DNA from: Scylla paramamosain
Lineage: Eukaryota > Arthropoda > Malacostraca > Decapoda > Portunidae
Assembly: GCF_035594125.1 (NCBI RefSeq)
Contig: NC_087167.1
Span: 2,604,501-2,668,500 of the forward strand
Length of the DNA: 64,000 bases
Reading direction: 5' to 3'
The notes under the pieces were generated by a model. That model did not search any database, was not told where the DNA came from, and saw only the letters and a list, made by a program, of their open reading frames with translations. Shown in pieces: positions 28,506 through 44,368 of this stretch (within the stretch, counting starts at the first letter, position 1; every line of letters starts with the position of its first letter). Both the position numbers and the translations under genes were made by a program.

Positions 28506-28672
28506 AATTAGGTTATATTAGGTTAAGTAAGGTTTAGATAAGGTTAGGTTAGTTTGGGTAAGGTTAGGTAAGGTTTGGCTAGGGTAGGTTAGGTTAGAGA
28601 AGGTTAGGTTTGGTTGGGGAAGGTTAGGTAAGATTTGGTTAGGTTAGGTTAGGTAAGCTTAAGAAAGTGTAG
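28506..28672. repeat. Degenerate TTAGG (telomere-type) repeat
   Basis: The block is dominated by 'ggtta' words (ttaggttaggtt, taaggttagg, tttggttagg). TTAGG is the ancestral arthropod telomere unit. Only short runs are perfect; most units carry substitutions or one- to two-base indels. It is therefore an old interstitial array or a telomere-like simple repeat and not a chromosome end. Confidence 0.8.
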
Positions 28673-29142
28673 TACTTTTATTATTCTGTACTGGTGTTTG
28701 AAGCGAATGTTGGCGCCGTGCAGTTCATTGTTAAGATGCTGCTTGTGGCTGTTCACGCTTCACCGCAGACAACGAAGTCGTTGAGGCGGAGTTCTTGGCG
28801 CCAGCATTAACCCCTTCCTCACAGCAGCTTTTGTGGTACAGTAATGTAAACACCTGACTTTTCCTGTGATCTTTACACGATCCTTGGCACTGGGTTTGTC
28901 TCTATTGTAGGAACTTTCATTGTCCTTGGCGAGGGGGCAACGGGAGGAACAAGAAGAAAGAATTTATGAGACTTTTATTGCAGGTTGTTATAATATGCTG
29001 GATCAGATCAGGCAGGACTCGCCCTTTGTGTGTTTGTTGTTAGTGGCGGTGGGCTCGTGAAGGCGGCGGTGCTGTTGTCATATGAAGCAGTATTATTACC
29101 GGTCTGTTTCTTGTGTGAATGTTAAGGTGAAGGTCAGGGTCT

Positions 29143-29147
<5 letters not shown>
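28673..29147. other. No gene recognised
   Basis: Unique sequence, moderately GC-rich around 28700-28820, no supported exon. Confidence 0.5.

Positions 29148-29225
<78 letters not shown>
29148..29225. repeat. (GA)n microsatellite
   Basis: Pure GA run of 78 bases. Confidence 0.97.
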
Positions 29226-29229
<4 letters not shown>

Positions 29230-29310
29230 GGATGAGGAAATAAATTTAGTCTTTGACTTAAAATTTATTAATAAAGTATACCAGACTTTATATGTGCGAT
29301 CATGGTAAAA

Positions 29311-29426
<116 letters not shown>

Positions 29427-29555
29427 CATATTCCTGGAATGATATTGGGACATTAGCCTTTTGGATAGTTACAGTTTTTTGTCTGACGAACAATAGATAT
29501 TTACATGTAATTATATCTTCTACTCATCTTTTATTATATTTTTACCATATATGTA

Positions 29556-29557
<2 letters not shown>

Positions 29558-29632
<75 letters not shown>
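29558..29632. repeat. (CT)n microsatellite
   Basis: Pure CT run of 75 bases, complementary to the GA run at 29148. Confidence 0.97.
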
Positions 29633-29635
<3 letters not shown>

Positions 29636-30328
29636 CTTTGTTTAATTTTTAGCCCTGAAGCCTCGCTTCTCGTGGTCTTCTCCCTTTGTCCGCGCCGCCA
29701 GCCGCCCAACGTCAGCTGCTTCTATCACCGGCACACGCAGGGCTGGTCACACCCAGCGTGGTACAGGGAACATTTCTCCACGCCCTTTGGCATTATGGTT
29801 TCCTTGTTGTGGCCCTGTGCCTAGCGTGTGGCGTGGCGCTCTTTGTACTGTGATGCTTCTGTGCGCTACTTGCAGGAGTGAAATATCAGTTTACTTTTAG
29901 TAACAGGTTTTCTTTTGTAGAAAATGTTTCCCGATAAGGTAATGTAGGGCGAATAAGTAAAAATATGCATATCTTACCGTAAATAGAAAGAACACCATTG
30001 GTTACGCCATTGCATCAATACAATAGGTATGGTACTGAAAAGGCAAATGGGTACGCGCGTGTTTGAACGTCTTTCCACACAGATTAGTCCCTGGCGCGGG
30101 GCAAGGCTGGGTGGCCGGGCACAGTAACGGCGTGGGACTGGCCTGGTCATAGGCGTGGGCAGTGGACATTGAGGCTCACCGCCTTCCCCGCTGAGATAGA
30201 CTTGCTCTGAGGGTAGCCGGGTTTTCACTTTCTGGAGCTGGGTCGTGTCTCATCAGTCATTCCGGAGAGACTAACTACCGCTAGGGCCTCGGGCGGCCAG
30301 CGAAAGTGGCCTACTACTGATGGTGCAG

Positions 30329-30330
<2 letters not shown>
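29633..30330. other. No gene recognised
   Basis: GC-richer unique sequence with no supported exon. Confidence 0.5.

Positions 30331-30409
<79 letters not shown>
30331..30409. repeat. (GT)n microsatellite
   Basis: GT run of about 79 bases. Confidence 0.97.
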
Positions 30410-30413
<4 letters not shown>

Positions 30414-30499
30414 GGCGCGTATGGTTAATTTGGATAGCTAATTGATCTTTAAATTCTACTTGTCACCCATAAAATACATTCTTATTTATCTATTTATTT

Positions 30500-30500
<1 letters not shown>

Positions 30501-30538
<38 letters not shown>
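30501..30538. repeat. (CA)n microsatellite
   Basis: CA run of 38 bases. Confidence 0.96.
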
Positions 30539-30540
<2 letters not shown>

Positions 30541-30547
30541 TTGTGTA

Positions 30548-30582
30548 TTGTTGTTGTTGTTGTTATTGTTATTGTTATTGTT

Positions 30583-30615
<33 letters not shown>
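30548..30615. repeat. (GTT)n with (ATT GTT) variant core
   Basis: GTT triplets with a central block alternating ATT and GTT. Confidence 0.93.
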
Positions 30616-30839
30616 AATATTATTAGTGGAACTGATAAAGTTTCTAATGTGAAACGGGTTTATCAGATGAAGTCAGCGCCACTTAACTGCATGAGCAAGT
30701 CATATTCACAGTAGCACTCGAAGGTTTGATCGTCTTGTGGTGCCAGTCTGCCTGACACACTTTCATTACGGATCCTCAGGAGGAGATGCTGCGTAATGCT
30801 CGATGTGGCCTGCACCTCACCTCAACACATGCTTATAGA

Positions 30840-31139
30840 AATGCTACTTTCCCTAAGACACAGAAAAGAAAACTGTAGTGGTTTGTCCATGTGAAGAGAA
30901 GTGAACAGGCTTGGGAACCGAGGGATGGAGGTGCAGGGCTGGAGACGAAACAGAAAACTAAAGCAGATGTAGAGTGACTACGTAAGGGAAGGGTTGAGAG
31001 AAAGGGAAGAAAAAGCTGTCAAGGGATGATATGTATGTACGACCGGGCCAGGCGTAAGAGGCCTGTCAAGAACATCGACCCCATACACGTGGGGAAAAAA
31101 AAGTCTGAATAAAGAAAAAGAAGAAGAAGAAGAAGAAGC
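30840..31139 (+). mobile_element. Decayed 3' end of a non-LTR retrotransposon
   Basis: From 30873 the + strand reads L-stop-WFVHVKR...EQAWEPR. This resembles the LRWFGHV-x-RR motif found near the C-terminus of many RTE/Jockey-type reverse transcriptase ORFs. About 50 codons later, after another stop, the frame reads YDRARRKRPVKN then IDPIHVGKKK, like the terminal D-R-x-x-W...R...DP segment of such proteins. The copy ends in a (GAA)n tail at 31113-31138, a microsatellite tail typical of these elements. At least two in-frame stops show that it is dead. No 5' part, target-site duplication or catalytic region is visible. The family assignment is by motif memory only. Confidence 0.6.
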
Positions 31140-32080
31140 AGAAACTGTAAGATTTAAACCAACATCACTGGGAATTCATCACAGTGTCCCTCAGCCCCAT
31201 GTGTCCGGCACTAACGTCCCTTACCATTCCTGTTATGAGATCTTAAACATGTACGACTTGCAAAAAAAAAAAAAAAGGGGAAGAAGAGTTCAAGCGAAAT
31301 AGTTCCAGTAAATGTAGGTCATAAGAATGAGAAAAGGTGACAGTTGATCGTATATTGAAATTCATGTAATCGTGATATTTGAGCGTCTTGTAAAATATAA
31401 AGCATAAGGAACAAAAATGCTTTGAACCTTCACCGGGAGAGAGCATTCGTATATCGCCGCGGCACCTCTGTATGTGTGTGTGTGTGTGTGAGTGTGTGAG
31501 ATCAGCCGTTTCAGCCGACTTTCTTTCTATCTTGGAGGATGGAGAAAAAGTGAGTCTCGCCTTGTCTGGTTTTCACTTTTGCCAGGCCAGGCCATGCTGT
31601 GGTGGTGCGCGAACCCCTCCACCCTGCCTCCCCTCCACCTCCTTTCATCCTCCACTCCCTGCCCTCTACCCCACTACTCTGTTCCCTCTTTTCATCCATG
31701 ACTTTGCTTCCTTTCTCTCCAATTCATCGACCACTATCGCCACCTTAGCCTTTTTCCTCTTCCTTCTCTCCTTCGTGTTTCTCCTCCCCCTCCTCCTTCT
31801 CCTCGCGATGAAAGTTGTTGCGAGAGCCATCCACGTCTGGGTTTCAGCGGCAGCCACGTCTAGCCGCGTCGGGGAAACACGCTGTCGCCGCTCAGACTTC
31901 TTATGACCTTACTTGACCTTACCCAGACCGGCCCGAGGAAGATCCATCAGCGTGACGTGGTGAAGACTCGCCTGTCGGTTAGAGTGTTCATTGCAAGCGA
32001 TTGTGTGTTTTCCCTTGGCTGGAGAGAGTGAGTGGTTGTGGTGATGTGTGTTCGAAAAGGTGATTGGCAGGACGAGTGTT

Positions 32081-32081
<1 letters not shown>
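31140..32081. other. No gene recognised
   Basis: Unique sequence with a C/T-rich tract at 31610-31805 that gives compositional open frames, and a short GT run near 31473-31490. Confidence 0.5.
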
Positions 32082-32149
<68 letters not shown>

Positions 32150-32163
32150 TTGTGTGTGTGTGT
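32082..32163. repeat. (GT)n microsatellite
   Basis: GT run of about 82 bases with one 'att' break. Confidence 0.96.
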
Positions 32164-32849
32164 AATAGCATGCATTTCAGATTCCACCAGCAAAATAATA
32201 CATATTGTCTGATAGCTCGTTCCACAAAAGTCTATAATATGGCAGCTGAATCATGATAGACAAAAGCATCATCATTACCAGTTTTCGGATCATGATGTGG
32301 AGAGATAACGGAGGTGAAAGTAGCTACACACTGAACATTATTTCCTGATATGTATAAGTAGGTCAGTTCACGGGACACCTCATTTAGCCCTTGTACTGGT
32401 ATGCTGTGGCTGTCCTTTGCTAGCGTTCAGAGAGCACACGTGAGGGTTGTAGTGGTGAGAAAATACATGATGAAGCAGATCTTTATTTCTCTATCATTTG
32501 GACGAATAGCCTTCTTTAAAGAGACTCTCTCTAACCAATACGATTAGTAGCAATGAAAGAAAAAAAAGATTTGCACACAGAAAGAAAGAAGAGAGAACAG
32601 AACGTTAAGTATGTTTTGTATATGCTGCCGAACTATTTAAGAAGCTTGTGAAAGAAATAAGTATTTAACATGTAAGTGAACTGAGTGGAAAAATATCGCT
32701 TATCAGGGAAGGACTCAGGTTGACTGGGAGCTTAAGGACAATTCGTGACGCTTTGACATTTCCTTCTGGTGATGTGTTCCCTGCGTCCCTGCACTAGCGA
32801 TAAAAGCTGTGAAGATTGCGTAAGGAAACAAAGAATTCTTGGGTGTGTT

Positions 32850-33230
32850 TAGGGTACCATCCGCAAGGGTGAAAGGTCACCCAGCGACCTCATGCTTAGG
32901 TAATAAAGCGACAGGGCTGGATGTGAGTTCTCGTTCAGTGAGAGTAAATGAAGCAAAGCAAGAAATTTTATCTGTATCATTTCATTCCTTGTTCTTTGTC
33001 GGGGTTACCGTTTCAGCGAGAGCAAATGAAGCGAAGCAAGCTTTTATTTTTACTAGCTTTTCTTTTTATTTGCTAGTAAAGACGCTATTAGCATATATGT
33101 AGCGAAGGTCAGCAGTACAGCGTGCCTTCTCGTGTGTCCCTGAGCCACAGCAAAGGTCGAGTTGGTCATTATCGACACCCCATCCACAAAGGTAAAGGTT
33201 ACACTTGCCTGCTTATGCTTGACGTGAGAC
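32850..33230. repeat. Old nested duplications
   Basis: 'ttcag.gagag.aaatgaag' occurs near 32934 and again near 33013, a spacing of about 79 bases. Separately, 'ccatccgcaagggtgaaagg' at about 32856 resembles 'ccatccacaaaggtaaagg' at about 33180. Diverged; non-coding. Confidence 0.6.
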
Positions 33231-33876
33231 TTGTTTGAGTGAACAAGCAATTTGTGTTTGGTAAAGAAAACTGCAAGCAGTGACTGAGGATACTGTGTTC
33301 AGCAATAATTGATTCTATTGATAATTAATCTGATCATAATTATATGTTCATATTGTCATTTGATATCATTATTACTATTTTATTTGGGAATGTATTTGGC
33401 GTCTGTAAAATTAAAGTGTAAAATTTATCAAACTGAATCATCTAAATAGATAAATGAAGTAAAAAGGCATTAATATGACAAAATAATAAACAAATAACTA
33501 AATTGCATAAGGAAAAGGATGGAACTTGTACTACGTAGGGAGTGAAGGAGAGAAAGAAGAAAAACGGAATCCACAAAACACATCAATAAAAGTAAAAAAA
33601 AAAAATGGCATATTAAACCAGTTTGACGGACAAGCTGCAAGTAATGGAACCTAACAAGAACATTAGCCAGAAAAGGAAGGTGTGCGTAGACGGTGAGCGA
33701 GAAAAAAAAAAAAAAAACACCTTCACTTATAGTTAAGCCAATGAGGAGCTTGGCCTTCAGTGCGATGAGACGGCTAAGGTGAGGGCTAACGAAGTGGTAA
33801 CAAGCCTCATTACTGCCTATTTCAGCGTATTAGCAGGCGGACTACGAGGGGCGCGGGGCTGAGCACAGGGACCAGG

Positions 33877-33879
<3 letters not shown>
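33231..33879. other. AT-rich, no gene recognised
   Basis: AT-rich DNA with A-runs at about 33593 and 33702. No open frame of note. Confidence 0.55.
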
Positions 33880-33961
<82 letters not shown>

Positions 33962-33982
33962 CTCCTCTCTCTCTCTCTCTCT
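33880..33982. repeat. (CT)n microsatellite
   Basis: CT run with a few CC/TCC breaks near the right end. Confidence 0.97.
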
Positions 33983-34242
33983 TTCTGTGCCTGTGAAAAA
34001 AAAACCTGGTCAAGGGCCATGAAAAAAAACAAAAAATAAAAAAAAGTCCCTTAATTGCCCTCTCCTAAGAAGTTAATAGAAAAAGGGTTCGGGTCGGGTT
34101 GGTTGAGGGAGGGAACCTTTTCTCTGCACCAGCTACAAGATTCAGTAAGGCCAACGATACCGCAAATCAGTGCTGGTAATGGCCACGCACTCCTGTGATG
34201 TATGATGGTAACCTGACCACCACGGGCCGCCCTTCAACCCTC

Positions 34243-34280
34243 CTCTCTCTCTCTCTCTCTTTCTCTCTCTCCCTCTCTCT
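34243..34280. repeat. Imperfect (CT)n next to an AG
   Basis: CT run with T and C inserts that ends in 'ccacag' at 34281-34286. It forms a textbook-looking 3' splice site, but the sequence after it has no convincing exon. Confidence 0.9.
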
Positions 34281-35317
34281 CCACAGCGAGGACCAGGACG
34301 CCCGTTACTCCCATCCATTACGAGGAGGACTTGCAAATCTGATAATGGGAAGGCTTCAGGATTGCGAGTGTTGCTAGAATGAGAACCTACCGCAGCATGT
34401 TGAGAAACGGAATTCAAATGCCCGTGAAAATCTCCGCTTTGAATTTAAAATCTACTCCCTTATCGGTAGTTGAGGCTGGAAGCACAGAGAGGAAAATTTG
34501 TACCTTACTTAAATCTCTTGAAATGTTAGAATATTTTCCGTTCTTGCATGAAAAATAATCAAGAAAATCCTTTGTTTTTAGCATGAATTCCTTGTCATGT
34601 TAGCTTCTAATGTTGAAAAAAACAAACTGGAGTATTTATGGCTTCTTGAACTGGCACAATGGTAAAAGAAGGCAGGACAAAGCGATAACTACATGGAGAG
34701 ATGAGGTAAGTTTCCCTGGCATGACCTGGGCAGCAGACGGAGATGAGTGAAGAAGATTGCGTGAAGTCATTTTCCTTTTGTAGAACCATAGAGGTTGATG
34801 ACTGTAGTGGTAGGGGCAGGTAGTGATGCTGGCGGTGATGGCTGTGGTCCTTGCATGCTGAACCCAACCAGATCTGGCGTGGAGTAGGCGAAACCTTCCT
34901 GGCGGCACTACTTACTCTTGTTCAAACGCTCAATTTCCGTCCAGGTAACTCCGAAAAAGGATTTAGCAATTAAGTGTCATTAGCTCCGTATTTCAGAGCG
35001 ACAGGGAGGCGCGCCCCAGCTTTCCAAATAAGGAAAGGAGCCAACCATTGATTTTAGAGAAGCTACGGAATGGGGTGTGGCGGTCGCGGCTGTTATGCAG
35101 AAAGGCGAAAAGGTCAGGCGGGGTGGGGCGGGCGGCGGGCACGGGACCCACACACACCACGCCAATATCTCCTTTTTCTGCAGTAAAATGACAACCTTTT
35201 ACGCATCGTCTTTCATTCGCGTTCTGCAATTTTACCCTTACAAGTCCCTTTACTTTCTCTCTTGCTTTCTCCTTTTCTTCCATTGTTGCCTTTCTCTTTA
35301 CTCTTTTCTGCTTTCTC

Positions 35318-36793
<1,476 letters not shown>

Positions 36794-36875
<82 letters not shown>

Positions 36876-36888
36876 GAGAGAGAGAGAA
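36794..36888. repeat. Interrupted (GA)n microsatellite
   Basis: GA run broken by repeated single-base deletions (GAGGAGAG). Confidence 0.95.
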
Positions 36889-37477
36889 CGTTAACCTCTC
36901 TTCCTCATCTCTCCTTTTACAACCCCCAGCGTGGGCTTGTTTGTTGCTCCGCTGATCTTTATTCACCTCACCCACAAAGACGAGGAATAATGTCTTGCGA
37001 AAAACAGCGTTAAATAGCACACTTATCATGGCCATTGTGTACGTAACTTTGTGAGGGAGCTGAAGGGCGTGCAGGAACTAAACTGACGCACTCTAACCAA
37101 TCCCAACTACCTGCCCCGCCTTTGGAAGTCTTTTTAAGGGCTCACCTCCCCCACTGACTCCCCGGCCAGCACAATCTTCCCTGAACTTGTATTTATTACT
37201 ATAATTTACTTGTACTAAAAATTTATTAAGTTTCAATTGATTATCTTCCCTTTCTGTCAGTGGTCTCTAAAATTATTTTCTCTCGGGTATCTTATTTTAG
37301 TGTCCGCGTCTCGTAATCTTGCTTTATATTATTGTCTTCTTCCTTCATATATACTTCCCCCTGTTGTTTTTCTTTCCCTGCTGGATTCCTTAATTTCCTA
37401 TTGTGACCTTTTCTTCTTTTTTTTTCTTTCTATATCAACCCGCACTTTTCTTGTTTTTTATAACCTCTTGTGTATAG

Positions 37478-37619
<142 letters not shown>

Positions 37620-37698
37620 ACTGTGCATACTTACTTGTTTATTTTACTCACCGGCTTGCTTGTTTTGCAGTCTGAGCTCGTATCATTTGCACTTGCAG

Positions 37699-37917
37699 GA
37701 GAGTGAGGAGAAGTGTGGCTTTGTTGTGTCGAGTCACAGTAAGGAAATTACCTTCATATATGAGTGTCAGATTACAGAAACTGGCCGGCCGGAGGAAGAT
37801 AAACTTGCATATGACATGAGTGCGGAGGAAGAGGGAAAACAGGCTAAGGTGTATGTGAGGTTAGAAGATTTAATAAGAATTTACGTGCATGTGGTTTTGA
37901 AATACACGAAAGATGAG
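37699..37917 (+). CDS. Candidate internal exon, plus strand
   Basis: A pyrimidine-rich stretch ending in CTTGCAG (37692-37698) is followed by 73 open codons. They end at GAG|GTATGT (donor at 37918), so the exon is phase 0 at both ends and could join the exon at 2357-2773. The peptide starts ESEEKCGFVV and is rich in E, K and Y, with a mixed helix/strand-like end (VYVRLEDLIR, then VHVVLKYTKDE). An alternative acceptor at 37661-37670 would add nine codons in the same frame. No family is recognised. The opposite strand has a competing exon model 160 bases downstream. The open frame alone could be chance. Confidence 0.25.
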
Positions 37918-38075
37918 GTATGTTGAGATGTGAGGGGATAGGGTGGCCTGGAGTAGACGGATAGAGGTGAGTGTGAAACGTTGTGAGAGTCTTTGTCCTG
38001 CACTAGATTCTTGGAGGCTGACGAGGACAAAGATGTGATAGGTAGTTCGTTAGGCAAGGGACGCGGAAGACTTAC

Positions 38076-38179
38076 CTGGCTGGAAGGGAAGACCAGAAAC
38101 GCGACCAGATGTAAAGACCAGAAGATTAAAGTGCGAAGGATTAGTGTTCTCCTCGCTGCCTCAGGAGACGAGGACGCGG
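38076..38179 (-). CDS. Candidate internal exon, minus strand, hydrophobic
   Basis: On the minus strand a long pyrimidine tract ends in CTCTACAG (acceptor dinucleotide at 38181-38180). The 104-base exon ends at CCAG|GTAAGT (38079-38070), a near-perfect donor. Only one frame is open: two bases complete a codon, then 34 codons ending in phase 0. Residues about 11-30 (TLILRTLIFW and SLHLVAFLVF) are hydrophobic and could span a membrane. Both splice sites are strong, but no flanking exons or family could be identified. Confidence 0.25.
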
Positions 38180-40394
<2,215 letters not shown>

Positions 40395-40719
40395 TGATGA
40401 AGCTGTAGTCTTGAACACATCCGGAAAACCAAAAGCCTCGACACGCGCCTTTATTGGAAGCCTTTGATCTTGAATTTTCTTTTCGTTCCACTCTCTACAC
40501 ACTGGAAGCTTCGGCTGGAGTGACATCACCTAATTTTCCTCTTAGAAGACTGGTCCTGAGATTAACTTGTCAGCTTTATTCAACGGGGAACGGTAGTAGA
40601 TAACTCTTCCGCTTTATCTGTTAGAGGAAGCTCACTTTCGTCTGAGAAATAGTTAACCTTTCTTTTTTTTTACTTGAATTGAATTGAACAGAGGATGGAT
40701 TTGGAGTCGACAGCTTATG

Positions 40720-40768
40720 TTTTCTTTCTTTCTTTCTTTCTTTTCTTTCTTTCTTTCTTTCTTTCTTA
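40720..40768. repeat. (TTTC)n tetranucleotide repeat
   Basis: About 11 TTTC units with one break. Confidence 0.93.
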
Positions 40769-41317
40769 CTTTATTTTTCTCTATATATCTTTTCATGTCC
40801 TCTCTCTCTCCCTCTCTCTCTCTTACTCCCCTACCTACACTGTGACATATAAATGGGCTATTTTCTCAACGGTGTACCATTTTCTCAACGTTGTGTCATG
40901 CTTAATCATTCCTGAACACCTTTACCAGTCGAGGTGACGAGTTTGAAGGGGTTTCTTCCCCCCGTATACGTCCTTTCCAGTTTGCTTATCACAGTCTTGA
41001 CACGGCCTCATCCACTGCCTGCAGAGGCCTTCCCGTCACCTCCCGCTGTTCCCATCTCATCTCCATCAATAATGTGCCTTGTGGCCATCGCTCATATGAT
41101 CTTCTTTTCTTCTGACTGTGTGTAGCGTGCAAACCGCCTGCCTTTTGATGGTGTCTGTCTGTTGAGGTTGAGAAAAAGCTTGGGCCCAGCGAGGTGGAAG
41201 AATATTGAGTTAATGGTTTGGATGTTTTTTGCTGGTAGGTTTTGTAGTGATAGGGGCATTGTATGGCTGTCACTGGTATCAGCTACTGAAGGTTTTGCTA
41301 TTTTTTTGGGGTTGATT

Positions 41318-41640
41318 CGCAAAATGTACTTGTGTTTAGTGTTGGTTTTCGATAGTATAATATATGATGCAGTCTTTCCTGTCTTGTATCAGTTAAGGAA
41401 GAACATGCCAATAAATTTGACCTATAAATATGCTTGTGTTTATCTCTGTGTTCCATCGTGCAATAAGATATAATGCAGTCTTTCCCGTCTTGTTATTTTG
41501 CTTAAGGAAGAGCGTGCCAGTAAATTTGATCCGTAAAACATACTTGTATTTAGCCTTGTTTTTCCTCGTGCAGTAAGATATAATGCATTCCTTCCCGTCC
41601 TGTTATATTAGTCAAGGGAGAGCATGCCAATAAATTCACG
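41318..41640. repeat. Diverged tandem repeat, period about 108 bp, 3 copies
   Basis: 'atgcagtctttcc.gtcttg' starts at about 41367, 41473 and 41583, spacing 106 and 110. Each unit also carries 'aaggaagagc.tgccaataaa' and 'acttgtgtttagc.ttg' words. The array covers the open frame at 41162-41473, which is therefore suspect. Confidence 0.85.
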
Positions 41641-42077
41641 TCAGAGATAAGTGGAAACCTGAAGCGATGCACTTTAAATAAATTTCATACACTGTCAATC
41701 AACAGCTATTGGACAATGAAATTTGCTCAGAACAGCGAGTGTATCTTTTATATCTTGCTTAGTGTTGTTAATATAGGAATTTAAAACTTATTATTTCTTT
41801 TCACCTTTCAATCTAGCTTTCTCTTATATCCCGGCTCGCTGCGGCTAACAGTACCGGTAATGATTTGACGTGTTCTCGAGGGAGTGTTTGCAGTCATGGC
41901 CAATAGTCGGGTAACAGATTGCATTCGCCTCCACGTTCCTCACCATCTTCTCTCAATCTAAAGTCGTCTAATCTGCTGAAAATCTTCTTACCTTACAAAA
42001 TATAACTGACTTTATCAGATCAGAGAACTTAGATCAAGGAAAAACGGCATCCGCAGTGGAAATTAAGAGAGTTACTT

Positions 42078-42080
<3 letters not shown>

Positions 42081-42134
<54 letters not shown>
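42081..42134. repeat. (GT)n microsatellite
   Basis: GT run of 54 bases. Confidence 0.96.
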
Positions 42135-42137
<3 letters not shown>

Positions 42138-42289
42138 CACTCTAACTTTAACGCGACGCTACAGACGACTTGCGGACCATCACCACAAGGGGGTTTAGCT
42201 GAAGTTGTGACCCGCGAGTCTGGCCGTGTCACCGATGCTATCACCTGTCGACGGTCCCTTGTCCGGCGGTTGTTCGTTGGAAAAGACTT

Positions 42290-42570
42290 CAGCTCGACTT
42301 GGTCAACATTTATCTCATTATATAACACCGCAAACCTGACTTGCCGAAAATGTAAGTTGGAAATAATTTAGTGGGTCATTTTTGTTCATTCTGTATTTAA
42401 GATACCATAAAACAAGGACTCTAACTCGACCGAAGTGATTTTTTATCTCATTATATTATATCGTAAACCAGACCTGGCAAAAATGTGAATGAGTAATAGT
42501 TTCGTCCCTTTTTTTTTTTTTTCTATTCTTCTAGATTTCATTATGCTAAACTACGTGCTTAAGATACTAG
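42290..42570. repeat. Diverged tandem duplication, period about 132 bp
   Basis: 'ctcgac' followed by 'ttatctcattatat' and 'cgcaaacctgac.tg' occurs at 42293 and again at 42425. Copy two has an inserted T-run at 42510-42524. The end words 'ttaagatac' recur at about 42399 and 42560. Confidence 0.75.
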
Positions 42571-44308
42571 GAATCGTGCCTCCGTGCCGCACCACCGAGC
42601 ACAAGATACGCACGGTCGGATGGCGGTTAGTTGGCCCTGCACACGCCATCCACAGGTCACAGTTGCGACACACATGCCACAGCCCTTTACGAACACCGCC
42701 ACTGCCATCCTTATCCCCCTTACTTATTGTGGGCCCTTCCAGATTAAAGCCTGACTCGTATAAACAACACTTAACTGTACTCTGCCCGCAACCCTGTGAC
42801 CGCTCCCTTCCCACCTCCCCCTTAATGCTCTTCCCAACCCTTAAGCGTCATCCTCTTTCTCCTGGCTTCCCTCTATCGCTGGATCGGTCAGTGGTCCAGG
42901 GTTCTGTCCCGTCCTGAGAAAAGAGGTCCCCGCGAAGAAAGCAGTCGCGGCATGAAGCGAACTTTCAGCGAGATAGTCGTCTACTTGTTTATCTGCCGTT
43001 TGGGACTCTGCTCCTACCGCCGCTTTCTTTGTGGTTTTCTCTCCCCTTTATCTCTTAGTAATCAACCATTTGAGGCACAGGCTCACGACTCGCTCTAAGT
43101 GGTGAAGTGTGTATGCCTTGTCCCTTCCAATGCCAAAAATAAAGGGTTGAATGAGGCAGATATTTTATGTATGGTGAGATTCTTGTCTGTTATATGGATG
43201 ATTAGAAAAGCAATTTTAAGCCGTAACTGATCAGTTCTTTTAAATACTAATGACTACGGGACAATTCTTGTTTCATATGGACAGTCCTAAACTATTTTAC
43301 TAAGCACAGATTTAACAACAGATACTGAAAGGTTTAAGGAACTCGATCACTTCCTTGAGCGATCAAATGTTGTCTTTTCTTATCTAACTTGCACCAGATT
43401 ATTTCATTAAGTTTAAGGATCACCACAGCAATCAAAATATTAAAAAAAAATACAGGTGTGTGATTTGAATACACGTGTACTTTGAATCCATGCTTTCTTC
43501 TTTGACCTAAATAGTACAGGTAAGTGTTCCATCTCGGCCTCCTGGCCCTGACTCCCGACGCCTCCCAAAGGTGACGGAGGATGTGGAGGAGCAAGGGAGA
43601 GTTAGAAGAATCTCGCCACTGATTTATTGCACGATCTTCACTGCATTAACCTCTGCATGAGCTTGCCTCACGAGTTTCATTGTTGTAGAAGAAAAAGCAA
43701 GTCAATATATTCAGAGGTAGTCAGCAAAAGGAAAAGGAAGGATGTGTATATCTGTGGGTTCTTTTTAGACATCACATTGCTCCTTCCCCCGCCAACCAAG
43801 CTCCTGCTGTTCAGCTAACGAACATAAATTGCTAAAAGAAGGACAGCCGGACGTTAAATCATGCCGAAATTAAAGTTACATTGGAGAAGAACACACACAG
43901 CCATGAACACTCTCAGTAAAGCTTTGAAGCATGAAACACACCAAGGGTACCTGACTAAATGAGTGAAGGGTAAATAGATCCTTTAGATTAACCATTTTGC
44001 TTGCAAATTCTCATGTGGTTGTTTACAAACACGCTCCAGCAGACAGGCATGAAATAAGTAAGCAAATAAATGAATATTTAAGGAGATGAATGTGTAAATG
44101 AATAAGTAAATAAATAAATAAACAAAAGTCTTACAAACAAGAGGTCCTGTGTTCATTGAAGACAATATTTACACCTTGTCTGACAGTATTTTACTTTGTC
44201 CATTGAACACCAGAGACTAAGCACTTGTAGCATGAAAAATATATATTTTCTTAAAGGCAAACCATTTATTGTCCGTAGGTTTTATATTTACATTTATGTA
44301 TTCACTTT

Positions 44309-44309
<1 letters not shown>
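42571..44309. other. No gene recognised
   Basis: Unique sequence; C-rich at 42640-42900. (AATA)n-like words occur around 44070-44125. No exon supported. Confidence 0.5.

Positions 44310-44345
<36 letters not shown>
44310..44345. repeat. (GT)n microsatellite
   Basis: GT run of 36 bases. Confidence 0.95.
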
Positions 44346-44346
<1 letters not shown>

Positions 44347-44368
44347 GTGCATGCCAACAAAAGAGAAG

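Noticed and set aside
41162..41473. 103-codon plus-strand frame with hydrophobic stretches
   Set aside because: Its 3' half lies inside the 108-bp tandem array, and a minus-strand frame is equally open.
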